The position numbers and the translations under genes were made by a program. Shown here one piece after another: positions 43,297 to 53,000 of a stretch of 64,000 nucleotides of DNA. The notes under the pieces were generated by a model. That model was not told the DNA's origin. It saw only the letters and a list, made by a program, of their open reading frames with translations, and searched no databases. Positions within the stretch are counted from its first letter, which is position 1. Each line of letters starts with the position of its first letter. Origin of the DNA: Hyphomicrobiaceae bacterium (GTDB taxonomy: Bacteria > Pseudomonadota > Alphaproteobacteria > Rhizobiales > Hyphomicrobiaceae); the NCBI GenBank assembly GCA_030655135.1, contig JAURWC010000081.1, positions 248,001-312,000 of the forward strand, in the 5' to 3' direction.

Positions 43297-44703
43297 CTAT
43301 CCTTCAGGAGCCAGGTCGCCACGGCGAAGCATGTCCTTCTCAGTCTGATCCAGCAGGGAGCCTGGATCAACGAGAAGTAGCATCCTTCCGTCAGCGCTTG
43401 ATGCAATTCGGTCAAACAAGCCGGCATCACCCAGCGTAACGTCCGGGGCAGGGCCAATGTCCCGTCCCGGGATACGAATAATTTGATCAATATCATCTAC
43501 CAGGAAGCCAGCAATTACCGTGCCTATACTGATGATGATGATGCGACCCGCAATGCCGGCCGGGGACAGCTTCAAACCAAAACGTTCGCGTTGATCTATA
43601 ATTGGGATGACTTGGCCGCGGAGATTGAGGACGCCTTTGACGAATCCCGGTGCGTGCGGCACCCGGGCGAGACTGTGCGGGCAGCGCACGATTTCTCGAA
43701 CGGCTGCGATTGGAAGGCCGTAGCGCTCATCCTCGAGCGAAAAGATCACAAACTGCTCGGCCTCTGATTTTGGGGTTGCGTGGGCGTCTGTCATCGTTGT
43801 CGCTGCCTCGCCGATATCGTTTGACGCGAGCCTCGCGGCCGTTTCAGCATCGAAAAGCTTTTCGATGGAGAGTATCGAGACCAACCGCTTCCCGTCATCG
43901 AGCCGGCAGATGGCTTGGATCTGGCTCTCGCCTTTGCCCCTCGTCAGCACGGCCGGTACCGGATCGAGAGAAGACGTCGGAACCCGAATAATTTCTTTGA
44001 TGCGGTCGACGACCAGTCCGACTCGCATCCTGCCAAGGCGGGTAAAAAGCACGCGCCTACCTTCTGCATTTGCACGGTGAGCGGCGGGCAACCCGATAAG
44101 ATAATGAAGCGAAAGAAGAGACGTCATCTCGCCGCGCTGGGCGGCGACGCCCAATATGGCCTGATCAGATCGCGGCAGGCTGGCGACGTTATCGTCCGCC
44201 GGTGCGACCTCTTCGATCTCCTTAATCGGGAGGGCATATTCCTGACTGCCCAGCATGAAGCTCAGAAAGACGTGATCGAAGCTTTCAGCGCTGCTCTTGT
44301 CTTTGGGCTGCGCGGGCTCATCGGAGGCCACGGATGCACGCGTTCGGCGAACCTCGCCGAAGGCACGATCGAGCATTCCGTTTATATCGATGCGCTCCGG
44401 CCCGTCAGCTTCGGCCAGCGATGTGACCTTGTCGACCAGAAGGCCAACCGGACCATTCCGACGCACAACAACAATTTTGGATGAACCGATTGGACCGGCT
44501 GCCTTGACGCCCAACAACGTTGCCAGCGAGACGACAGGAAGAGCGGCCCCGCGAAGATTGGTAATACCGAGAAGTGCGGCCGGGCTGTGCGGTACGCGGG
44601 TGAGAACACCAGGCCGTATCACTTCAGTTAGCGTAGCTGACGACAAGCCAAAGCTTTCGCCACCCACGTTCAGCAGCAGCACCAGATTGTCCAGCGAGCT
44701 CAT
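43297..44703 (-). CDS. Triple-domain CheW scaffold protein
   Basis: 468 residues from ATG 44703; a GTG at 44712, right after the receptor stop, is possible. Three CheW-like SH3-fold domains in a row: residues about 5-115 (NLRGAALPVVSLATLLG), 135-280 (FLSFMLGSQEYALPI, with a degenerate AAQRGEMTSLLSL), and 310-450 (FSLEDERYGLPI, VLNLRGQVIPIIDQRERFG). A usual CheW is one such domain of 150 residues linking receptor to CheA. Three in one chain could bridge several receptors and kinases, or match the double-tip receptor. Confidence 0.88.
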   Translation of the reverse strand: MSSLDNLVLLLNVGGESFGLSSATLTEVIRPGVLTRVPHSPAALLGITNLRGAALPVVSLATLLGVKAAGPIGSSKIVVVRRNGPVGLLVDKVTSLAEADGPERIDINGMLDRAFGEVRRTRASVASDEPAQPKDKSSAESFDHVFLSFMLGSQEYALPIKEIEEVAPADDNVASLPRSDQAILGVAAQRGEMTSLLSLHYLIGLPAAHRANAEGRRVLFTRLGRMRVGLVVDRIKEIIRVPTSSLDPVPAVLTRGKGESQIQAICRLDDGKRLVSILSIEKLFDAETAARLASNDIGEAATTMTDAHATPKSEAEQFVIFSLEDERYGLPIAAVREIVRCPHSLARVPHAPGFVKGVLNLRGQVIPIIDQRERFGLKLSPAGIAGRIIIISIGTVIAGFLVDDIDQIIRIPGRDIGPAPDVTLGDAGLFDRIASSADGRMLLLVDPGSLLDQTEKDMLRRGDLAPEG

Positions 44704-44712
44704 GGGATGCAC

Positions 44713-46641
44713 TCAGGTTTCAGCGATGAGCAGCTCGTCAGCCAGACTCGCGATCTCTTCGATGGCGGCCGCCAAATCTTCGGCCCCGCGCGCCTGCTGA
44801 CGCGCGGCCGTGGCAGCTTGGGCCGCGGCACCGCTGGTCTCTTCGGCAGCCGTCGCGATTTGCTCGGTGCCCGAAAGAACCTCGCCGCAGGATTTCAAAA
44901 CGGCATCCGCGCCGCCGAGGATCTCATTGACCCCCGCCTTGATGCTGAGCATTCCCTCCTCAATCGAAGCCAGCCGCTCGTCGATGCCGGCATTCTTGCG
45001 AACCTCCGTTTGTGAGGTTGCCGCAATCAACTCAACGTCGCGGCGGACGGCGAGGATCTGCGTCTGGACGTTCCTGACGACGTCTTTCACCCGCCCGGCG
45101 TTCTCTGCCGACTCCCGGGCGAGATTGCGAATATCAGCCGAGACGACAGCAAAGCCCCGACCTTGTTCCCCGGCGCGCGCGCCTTCGACCGAGCCGCTGA
45201 CAGCCAGCATGTTTGTCTGGATAGCTACCAGGGCGATGCCATCGACGAACTTTTCGATACGACTTCCAGACTTCTCCAGAGTCGCTATCAACTCAGAAAC
45301 GTCCCTGCTGTCCTGCGCTGCCTGAAGGGCATTTTTCAGGAGCTGCTGAACGCCTTCGCGGTTGGCCTTCAGGATAGGAAGCAGGCGATCGGCGCGCTCG
45401 GAAGCGGCGGCGGCTGCAGTCTTACTGCTGACCGCTGCTTTCTCTATTTGGCGCATCGCGGAAGATGATTGCTGGGTCGCGGCTGCCTGAGCCTGTGCAC
45501 CCCGATTGATCTGATCAAGCGCTACAAGAATTTCAGTCGCGGCGCCTGACAACTCCTGCACTGTCGCAGAAAGCTCCTCAGCGGCAGAGGCAAGCTGCTC
45601 GGCGCTGTGTTCACCTGTCTCAGACTGCAGCGCTTCAGCGAGCTCTGCGAGTGATTCGGCGGTCTTTTTGCTCTGGTCCAGTGCCGTGCTTTGCTGTTGC
45701 AGGGCGCGCTGCGATTCCATGGTCGCTGCAGACTGTTCTTCAGCGGCGCTCGCGACTTGCTCTGCACCACGTTGCGCTTCACGACTACCTGTATCGGCCT
45801 CGATGGAAGCTACAAGGACCGCTTGCGCGTTCTCTGCCATCTCCCTGACATCTGACCGAAGCTGCTCGATGCTGGCGATCATGTCCCGGCCGCGCTTTGC
45901 TTCCACCTGCGCGGTTTCGGCCGAGGTCTTGATGCTCTTGGCAATGCGGCGGACATCCTCGGCAATTGTGTCTGCGATCTCCCGGACTTCCTTGGCGCTT
46001 TTCTCCGACGTTTCGGCCAGATTGCGAACCTCGTCGGCGACAACAGCAAAGCCCCGCCCGTGATCGCCGGCTCTTGCGGCCTCAATGGCAGCGTTCAGTG
46101 CGAGGAGATCGGTCTGATCGGCGATGTCACCGACGGTGACCGTTATCGCGCTGATATCCGCGGCCTGGGTCTCGAGCTGGGCTACGACATCGACTGCTTC
46201 CAGCTGTCGTGCGGCATTATCCTGCACCGAGGCTGCAAAGCTGTCGATCTGCGTTGCGAATTCGCCGAGCTGGGTTTGCAGTGTGTCGGTTTTTTGCCGC
46301 CAGGATTCCGCGCGCGTGCGCGCCTGTGCGAAAATGGCGCCAAGGCTTCCAACGGCTGCCTGCGATTCATGCGCAGCCCCTGCGGCCTCTTCTGCTGCGG
46401 CCGAGATCTGCATGAGCGATCGATTGAGCTCTTCGGATGCAGCCGAAGCCTCGACGACGCCCGCTGCCAGCTCTTCGGTAGCGGCCGCGATGCGCTCTGC
46501 GGCTTTTTCCTGCCGCGCCCTGGACCGCTCACGCGCGCGGCGAGCGGCCGGCTTCGGCGCTTCTGCATTTGGCACCACGGCCTTGGCAAGGCCCGGTTCA
46601 GTGGATCTGCGTGGAAGATCAGTCTTTTTAACGAGCGCCAT
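44713..46641 (-). CDS. Soluble chemoreceptor with two tandem MCP signalling tips
   Basis: 642 residues, almost all coiled-coil helix, no membrane segment and no separate sensor domain. A canonical tip lies at about 172-212: [21 protein letters not shown] then [17 protein letters not shown] second, diverged tip lies at about 467-508: [20 protein letters not shown] then [18 protein letters not shown]. So one chain carries two receptor hairpins in series. The second keeps the E[14 protein letters not shown] shape but differs at the kinase-contact part. It begins with [12 protein letters not shown] after AGAGG, and ends ADELLIAET without a CheR-binding pentapeptide. It is first in the chemosensory operon. 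Confidence 0.9.
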   Translation of the reverse strand: MALVKKTDLPRRSTEPGLAKAVVPNAEAPKPAARRARERSRARQEKAAERIAAATEELAAGVVEASAASEELNRSLMQISAAAEEAAGAAHESQAAVGSLGAIFAQARTRAESWRQKTDTLQTQLGEFATQIDSFAASVQDNAARQLEAVDVVAQLETQAADISAITVTVGDIADQTDLLALNAAIEAARAGDHGRGFAVVADEVRNLAETSEKSAKEVREIADTIAEDVRRIAKSIKTSAETAQVEAKRGRDMIASIEQLRSDVREMAENAQAVLVASIEADTGSREAQRGAEQVASAAEEQSAATMESQRALQQQSTALDQSKKTAESLAELAEALQSETGEHSAEQLASAAEELSATVQELSGAATEILVALDQINRGAQAQAAATQQSSSAMRQIEKAAVSSKTAAAAASERADRLLPILKANREGVQQLLKNALQAAQDSRDVSELIATLEKSGSRIEKFVDGIALVAIQTNMLAVSGSVEGARAGEQGRGFAVVSADIRNLARESAENAGRVKDVVRNVQTQILAVRRDVELIAATSQTEVRKNAGIDERLASIEEGMLSIKAGVNEILGGADAVLKSCGEVLSGTEQIATAAEETSGAAAQAATAARQQARGAEDLAAAIEEIASLADELLIAET

Positions 46642-47003
46642 TTTACCTCTGGTCCCGAAACTTACCGGAAGCGTTACGTAAGGTTCTCAAGTCAAGTTGC
46701 TGATGTCTTGACTTTTACGGCGCAAGGCAAGGAAATGCTTGCTCAATCTATCTTGGTTTACGCGCAAACTCTCAGCATTCTTAACTGAACCTCGGGCAAC
46801 CCCTAAAAGCCTTGAAACCAGAATGTTGAGGACGTGTGGACTGGCCGACCTTTCACCACCTTCGGCCGAATCGACTGCTCCGTAAGCTCGCTGAATAACG
46901 GCTTACACGGATATTCTAGGATCAGGTAGTGAGCCGGTGGTGCAGTTCTCAACTCCTACTTAGGACTAAGGACATCGTCCCGAAGTGGTTTTTGTAGACC
47001 TTG
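46642..47003 (-). other. Promoter region of the chemosensory operon
   Basis: 362 bases between the receptor start and the recombinase stop. On the minus strand TTGACT lies inside the dyad and the palindrome TTACGTAA is at 46674-46681. No gene is supported. The part beyond 46760 shows nothing. Confidence 0.4.
46689..46714. promoter_or_regulatory. Dyad upstream of the chemosensory operon
   Basis: AAGTCAAG (46689-46696) and CTTGACTT (46707-46714) are perfect 8-base arms with a 10-base spacer, one helical turn apart centre to centre, about 50-75 bases before the receptor ATG. The spacing suits a dimeric helix-turn-helix regulator. Each arm contains TTGAC on one strand, so an RNA polymerase -35 overlap is also possible. 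Confidence 0.5.
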
Positions 47004-47852
47004 TTATGCAGACGGTAATTTCTTAGCAAGCGACACGAGATGCGGCCTTCGATCCGAAAGATTCGCCGTAGCTCCAACGCTGGGGAAGAAGGCAAGCCGC
47101 CCTCGCGAGCTGTGGTCCACTCGGTCGGGTGACATCAAGCCGATTCCTCGTGCGTTCAGGTTTTTGCGAATGTCGGCCATGCTCAATCCGCGCTGGGTGT
47201 ACGCCTCGTAGATCCAGCGAACAGTGGCCAGCTCTTTCGGAGGACCCAATGTGAGGACAACCCTGTCCGTGGTTAGGCTTTTGCGCTCGCCTGGCGCCAG
47301 CAGCCCTTTGTCTCTTCCATCCTGATCGAGTAGCCGCCTACGAAATCCGAAGCCAGGTACACTTCCTTGGCGAAACCCGTAGCTTGCTAGTCGTGCCTTG
47401 CCGACTTTTACTTTTTCTGAAAGCTCGCGGCTGTACTCGGCTGCCAATGTGCGCTTCATGACTTTGTACAAATTGGCCATCGTCGAGCCGTCGTTCGTAA
47501 ACTGTTCTGCACAGTAGTGAACCGTGATGCCAGCGGAGCGACACAGGTATTCAAGATGGGCGCTTTCGTCTGCGTCCTGGAATCGGCCCCAACGCGAGAC
47601 GTCGTAAACCAGGATCGCGTCGAACAATTGAGGTCCTGCCAGTGCGTCGGCGATCAGTTGCCGAAGACCAGGTCGGCGAGCAAGTGTCAGCCCGCTTTTG
47701 CCGGCATCCTCGTAGGTTGCAACGATTTCGATCCCGCGCGCCTCAGCCCATAAGGCGATGGCGGCTTTTTGATTAATCGTCGAGTACTGCTGCTGGTCGG
47801 TGGACATCCGTACATACTGTGCAGCGCGCTTGAGTGGAGGCGTTGTCTGCAT
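47004..47852 (-). pseudogene. Large serine recombinase, C-terminally truncated
   Basis: 282 residues. The N-terminal resolvase domain is intact: AAQYVRMSTDQQQYS with the catalytic Ser, AILVYDVSRWGRFQD, and a following helix YSRELSEKV. A start of the recombinase domain (TVRWIYEAYTQRGLSMADIRKNLNARGI) is seen, then the frame ends after about 35 residues with no family likeness. Full members run 450-550 residues with zinc and coiled-coil parts, so this is a relic. It lies at the border between the chemosensory cluster and an accessory region and may have inserted that region. Confidence 0.8.
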
Positions 47853-48059
47853 GGCGCATCACTCGCAAAAGCTAACAGAGCCTTCTGAGTAGCTTACATA
47901 CCCGTCGTGTTGAAGCCAGGAGGATCTAGTTACCTCGGACTTTTAGCTGCAAATGTCGAGGTAGGCAGACGGCTGATTGCCCAGTATCGGTGCGTCTCCC
48001 CGGCATTAATCCGCGGTCGCCAACGTTCGAAGTCGAACCCCCAATCGCACTTAGCCGCC

Positions 48060-48267
48060 GAGCCACCGGATTGCGAAGCACGGAAGAAACGTTGCTACGG
48101 TTCCTAACCATTGTCCCCTCAGCGCCTTTCGTCGATCAGCTTGGTGGCTCGCTTCTCGGCGGACGCGATGATCTCGGCGACGAGCTTTGCATCCGCCGCG
48201 GCGCGAGCCATTAAAACCGCGCCGGTGAGAAGAGACAAGAGCTCGATCGCTTTGCCACGGCGTTCGC
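48060..48267. repeat. Duplicated tetR 3' segment, copy 1
   Basis: About 208 bases covering 60 bases of downstream flank and the last 50 codons of the intact tetR. A diverged copy lies at 59147-59354 in the same orientation, including the flank starting GAGCCACCGGATTGCGAAGC. Differences are scattered point changes plus one inserted base in copy 2. Confidence 0.88.
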
Positions 48268-48703
48268 GCCGTGGACACGACAATCCGTGCGAGACAAGCG
48301 CGAGCGTCGTTTTCATCCCGTCCGTGAACGTCCGCCTGATCGATTCGTGTTCCCGCGCAACGTCAGGACCAAAGGACGGAATTGGGCAACCTAGCTCCGG
48401 GCGCCGAACATGCGACATCATCAGATAGTCGGCCACGTAGGCCTTGAGTGCCGCCTTCGCACCGTGTGAGTGCGTTCTGGCTTCAAAGCGAGAATTGATC
48501 TCCCCGAATATCCTTTCTGTCGCCTCCGCAACGAGCACATCCTTGGACTCGAAGTGCTTGTAGAACCCGCCATGCGTGAGGCCCGCTGCCGCCATGAGGT
48601 CGGCAAGGCTTGTCCCGCCAATGCCACGCTGGCGCAGCATCTTCGCCGTTTGCGAGATGATCTCATCGTGGCGTTGAGCCATGACCTCTCGCGACGCCCG
48701 CAT
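48119..48703 (-). CDS. TetR/AcrR family repressor
   Basis: 194 residues. N-terminal helix-turn-helix of the TetR type: MLRQRGIGGTSLADLMAAAGLTHGGFYKHFESKDVL. The C-terminal part binds an unknown ligand, with a GCPIPSFGPDV loop. It is divergent from an RND efflux operon across 260 bases, the usual layout for a local efflux repressor. Its 3' end is duplicated as a relic near 59.2 kb. The most likely role is to repress the efflux genes until a drug or metabolite binds. Confidence 0.88.
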   Translation of the reverse strand: MRASREVMAQRHDEIISQTAKMLRQRGIGGTSLADLMAAAGLTHGGFYKHFESKDVLVAEATERIFGEINSRFEARTHSHGAKAALKAYVADYLMMSHVRRPELGCPIPSFGPDVAREHESIRRTFTDGMKTTLALVSHGLSCPRRERRGKAIELLSLLTGAVLMARAAADAKLVAEIIASAEKRATKLIDERR

Positions 48704-48880
48704 TCTCTATCTCCTCCGAACGGCACCCGGAGCCTTTCCCAGGACGGCGCTCCGATCAAAAACCTCCGTGCCGACGCCCAAAATATAGATGTTTTCTGCA
48801 ATCCAAACAAGCCTTGAGATCGACCGTCTGCCTGCCCGGAGATCGCGGACGCTACGCCGCAGGAGCCGGGCTTGCAATTT

Positions 48881-48900
48881 TAGATGCTATCCATAATCTA
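48881..48900. promoter_or_regulatory. Possible TetR operator
   Basis: TAGAT and ATCTA arms with a 10-base spacer, in the divergent gap before the efflux operon and in an AT-rich patch. A further TAGATG lies near 48787. Position fits a repressor site, but the arms are short, so this is a weak call. Confidence 0.3.
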
Positions 48901-48964
48901 TTTGAATAGTGCGTCGGATTGTTCTGGCGCCCGGAAACGGCTGTGGAAGGTATCGAGGTCGCAC

Positions 48965-50092
48965 ATGAGCTCGAGGTTAACTGAGGTGAAAAGTGTCTGG
49001 TCAGTGCGGCGGAGCGCGCCAGTGGCGGCTGCCGTCCTGATGGTTACGGCCGCCGGCTTGGGTGGCTGCAAGCCAACCGTTGCCGATCCGAGGACGGATG
49101 TGCCGCTGGTTCGTATCGCCACGGTCCAGCCGGCAGGCGCGGCAGAACGGGCGTTCACCGGGTACATATCCGCGCGCGTGCAAAGCAATCTCGGCTTTCG
49201 TGTCTCGGGAAAGATCATCGAAAGATTGGTCGATACGGGCCAGACCGTAACGGCTGGCCAGCCTCTGATGAAGCTCGATCCCGCCGATCTCAAACTGGCA
49301 ATCGTGGCGCAGACCAATGCAATCAACGCAGCCCGCGCAACTGCAATTCAGGCGCGTGCCGACGAGACGCGCTATCGTAAGCTCGTGAGCGATGGATGGG
49401 CGTCGCATCAGCGATACGAGCAGGCCAAGTCTGCGCTCGACAGCGCCGAGGCAGCACTCGCCGGCGCCGAAGCAATCGCCCAGGTGGCGCGCAACGCCGG
49501 CGACTATTCCGTCCTATTGGCTGATGCCGACGGCGTCGTGATGGAAGCGCTCAGCGAACCGGGGCAAGTGGTTTCGGCCGGGCAGACCGTTGTTCGTCTG
49601 GCTCACGCAGGGCCGCGGGAAGCGGTGGTCAGTTTGCCTGAGACGGTGCGCCCGCCGATCGGCTCGCAGGCGACCGCGACCCTTTACGGCGATATTCAAT
49701 CGCGCTCGCCCGCGCAGCTGCGGCAGTTATCGGACGCGGCCGATCCCGTGACGCGAACCTACGAGGCCCGCTTCGTCCTGGAGGCAGCAGCCGCCAAGGC
49801 TCCACTCGGGGCAACGGTGACGATCCTAGTCCCACGCACAAGGGATAGGACCCTTCTCGAGGTCCCAGTGAGCGCCATCGTCGACAACGGAGCGGCATCC
49901 GGTGTCTGGCTGCTGGATCAGCACAAGCTCGTCGTTGGCTTCCGGCCGGTCAAGCTTGAGGGGATAAGTGACGAAAAGGCGCTGATCAGTGACGGCATCC
50001 AGGCTGGCGAGCAGGTCGTGGCGCTCGGTGTCCGCCTGCTGCGCGAGGGCGATACAGTCCGCGTGACCGGTGAAGAGGGGGCTTCACGATGA
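48965..50092 (+). CDS. RND efflux periplasmic adaptor lipoprotein
   Basis: 375 residues from ATG 48965 with GAGG 7 bases before it. A signal sequence ends in GLGGCKP, a lipobox, so it is a lipoprotein anchored in the inner membrane. The HlyD/AcrA layout follows: GFRVSGKIIERLVDTGQTVTAGQPLMKLD (lipoyl half), a helical hairpin around residues 100-170, the second lipoyl half GVVMEALSEPGQVVSAGQ, and beta-barrel parts. It links the pump to an outer membrane channel, which is not encoded nearby. Its stop overlaps the pump start as ATGA. Confidence 0.92.
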   Translation: MSSRLTEVKSVWSVRRSAPVAAAVLMVTAAGLGGCKPTVADPRTDVPLVRIATVQPAGAAERAFTGYISARVQSNLGFRVSGKIIERLVDTGQTVTAGQPLMKLDPADLKLAIVAQTNAINAARATAIQARADETRYRKLVSDGWASHQRYEQAKSALDSAEAALAGAEAIAQVARNAGDYSVLLADADGVVMEALSEPGQVVSAGQTVVRLAHAGPREAVVSLPETVRPPIGSQATATLYGDIQSRSPAQLRQLSDAADPVTRTYEARFVLEAAAAKAPLGATVTILVPRTRDRTLLEVPVSAIVDNGAASGVWLLDQHKLVVGFRPVKLEGISDEKALISDGIQAGEQVVALGVRLLREGDTVRVTGEEGASR

Positions 50093-53000
50093 CCTCTTTC
50101 AACCTCTCGGCCCTCGCTGTCCGCGAACGCGCCGTCACGCTCTTCTTGATCATCGCAATTACCTTGGCCGGAGCCTATGCCTTCGCGAAACTCGGCCGCG
50201 CCGAAGATCCACCTTTCACCATCAAGATCCTGACGGTCTCGGCGGTCTGGCCCGGCGCTACCGCGAAAGAGATGCAGGATCTCGTGGCCGAACCGCTCGA
50301 AAAGCGGATGCAGGAGCTGCGCTGGTACGATCGGGTCGAGACCTTCACACGGCCAGGCCTGATGCTGATGAAAGTTGCGCTCAAGGACCAGGCACCTCCG
50401 ACGGACATCGCCGATCAGTTCTATCAGGCTCGCAAAAAACTCGCCGACGAAGCGCCGAGGCTGCCTGCCGGCACGATCGGGCCATTCGTAAACGACGAAT
50501 ATGCCGACGTCACCTTCTCCTTGTATGCGGTGAAGGGAGACCGGATGCCACCGCGCCAGTTGACGCGAGAAGCTGAGGTGTTGCGCCAGCGCTTGTTGCA
50601 TGTCTCCGGCGTCAAGAAGGTCGATATTCTGGGTGAGCGTCCAGAGCGGATCTTTGTCGAGTTCTCATACGCAAAGCTGGCGACGCTCGGCATCAATGCC
50701 AGAACGATTTTCGACGCGCTCAATCGCCAGAACGTCATCACGCCCGCAGGCTCTATCGATACCAACGGCCCGCAGGTGTTCATGCGGGTAGAAGGCGCCT
50801 ACGACGATCTTCAGAAGATTGCCGACACACCGATCGTTGCGGCAGGACGCGTCCTGAAGCTGTCCGACATCGCCGAGGTGAAGCGCGGCTATGAAGACCC
50901 TGCTACGTTCCTGATTCGCCATCACGGCGATCCGGCCATGGTGCTCGGCGTTGTCATGCAGGATGGCTGGAACGGCCTCGACCTCGGCAAGGCGCTTGAC
51001 GAGGAAGAAGCCAAGATCGCCAAAGACCTTCCAGCGGGACTGACGTTCACGAAGATCATCGATCAGGCGGCCAACATCCGCGAATCGATCGACGAGTTCA
51101 TGTTCAAGTTCGTCATTGCCTTGGCGGTCGTGATGATCGTGAGCTTGGTCAGTTTGGGATGGCGCGTCGGTATCGTCGTGGCAGCTGCGGTGCCGCTGAC
51201 GCTCGCGGCGGTTTTCGTGATTATGATGATCACCGGACGAAATTTCGATCGCATCACGCTCGGCGCGCTCATCCTCGCCCTTGGTCTTCTCGTGGACGAC
51301 GCGATCATCGCCATCGAAATCATGGTCGTGAAGCTTGAAGAAGGCTATGAGCGCACAGCAGCTGCGGCCTATGCCTGGACGCATACCGCGGCACCGATGT
51401 TATCAGGTACGCTGGTGACCGTGATCGGCTTGATGCCCGTCGGGTTTGCCAAGTCCACTGCCGGCGAATACGCCGGTAATATCTTCTGGATCGTTGCCTT
51501 CGCCCTCATCACTTCGTGGATCGTCGCTGTCGTCTTCACCCCTTATCTGGGCGTCAAGCTTCTCCCTGCGATCAAGCCGGTCGCGGGCGGGCACGCGGCG
51601 ATCTATGCCACCCCGAATTATCAGCGGTTCCGCCGGGTCGTCGCCTGGTCGGTTCGCCATAAGTTCATCGTGGCGGGTGCGGTCTCGGCCCTGTTCGTCC
51701 TGTCCGGTGTCGGCATGGGCAGCGTGAAGCAGCAGTTCTTTCCCAGTTCCGATCGCCGCGAGCTCCTCGTCGAGGTTCAGATGCCCGAGGGGACGAGCAT
51801 CGAAATGACAAGCGCTGCCGCTGCCAAGGTCGAGGCCTGGATCAAGGACCAGCCCGAGGCAACGGACGTTGTGACCTACATCGGCCAGGGAGCGCCCCGT
51901 TTCTTTCTCGCTTACAACCCGGAACTTCCGGATCCCGCTTTCGCAAAGATTGTGGTGGTGACGCCGAGCGCAGAAGCTCGCGATGAACTTAAGCTGCGCA
52001 TTCGCAGCAAGATTGCGGAAGGACTGGCGCCGGAAGCCCGTGTCCGCGCCACCCAGTTCGTCTTCGGCCCGCCGTCGCCCTACCCCGTCGCGTTTCGCGT
52101 GATGGGCCCAGATCTCACGAAACTGAGGGAGATCGCCCAGAAAGCCGTCGAAATCATGCGAGCCAACCCGCACATGCGGGAGGTCAACACCGATTGGAAC
52201 GAACGGGCGCTGGCGCTCCGTTTCACGCTGGACCAAGACCGGCTGCGCCTGATTGGCCTGTCACCCAATGATATCGCACAGCAGCTGCAGTTCTTGCTGA
52301 TCGGAACTACCGTCACCACGGTCCGGGAAGACATTCGCACGGTTCAAGTGATGGCGCGGAGTGCAGGTCCGGATCGGCTGGATCCGAGCAAGCTCGGCAA
52401 TCTCGTCTTACAGAACGAGACGGGCCAGTTGGTGCCGCTGACCCAGATCGGACACGTGGAGGTGATCTCGGAAGATCCGATCCTGAAGCGGCGCGATCGA
52501 ACGCCGACAATCACCGTCCAGGGCGACATCGATGAATCCATGCAGCCGCCGCCGGTGTCTCTAGAGGTTCAGCAAGCGTTACAGCCGCTCATTGCAGAGC
52601 TGCCAGAAGGATATCGCATTGAGATGGGCGGCAACATCGAGGAGGCTGACAAGGCCAATCGCGCGCTCGCTCCCGTTTTTCCCACCCTCTTCATCTTAAC
52701 GTTGATCGTAATCATCTTCCAGGTCAGGTCGTTTTCGGCGATGTGGCTTGTCGTGGCCACAGCCCCGCTGGGTGTGATCGGTGTCGTTCCGACGCTTCTA
52801 GTCTTCCAGCAGCCGTTCGGATTCAACGCCATTCTCGGTCTCATCGGCCTATCGGGCATCTTGATGCGGAACACCTTGATCCTGATCGAGCAGATCAAAA
52901 GCAACAAGGCGGACGGCCTTGACGATTATCACGCGGTGGTCGAGGCAACTGTACAGCGTGCCCGCCCGGTAGTGCTGACGGCTCTGGCTGCCGTCCTCGC

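Noticed and set aside
47990-48060. tRNA-like target of the recombinase near GTTCGAAGTCGAACC
   Set aside because: The inverted repeat resembles a T-arm, but no acceptor stem or anticodon arm can be drawn.
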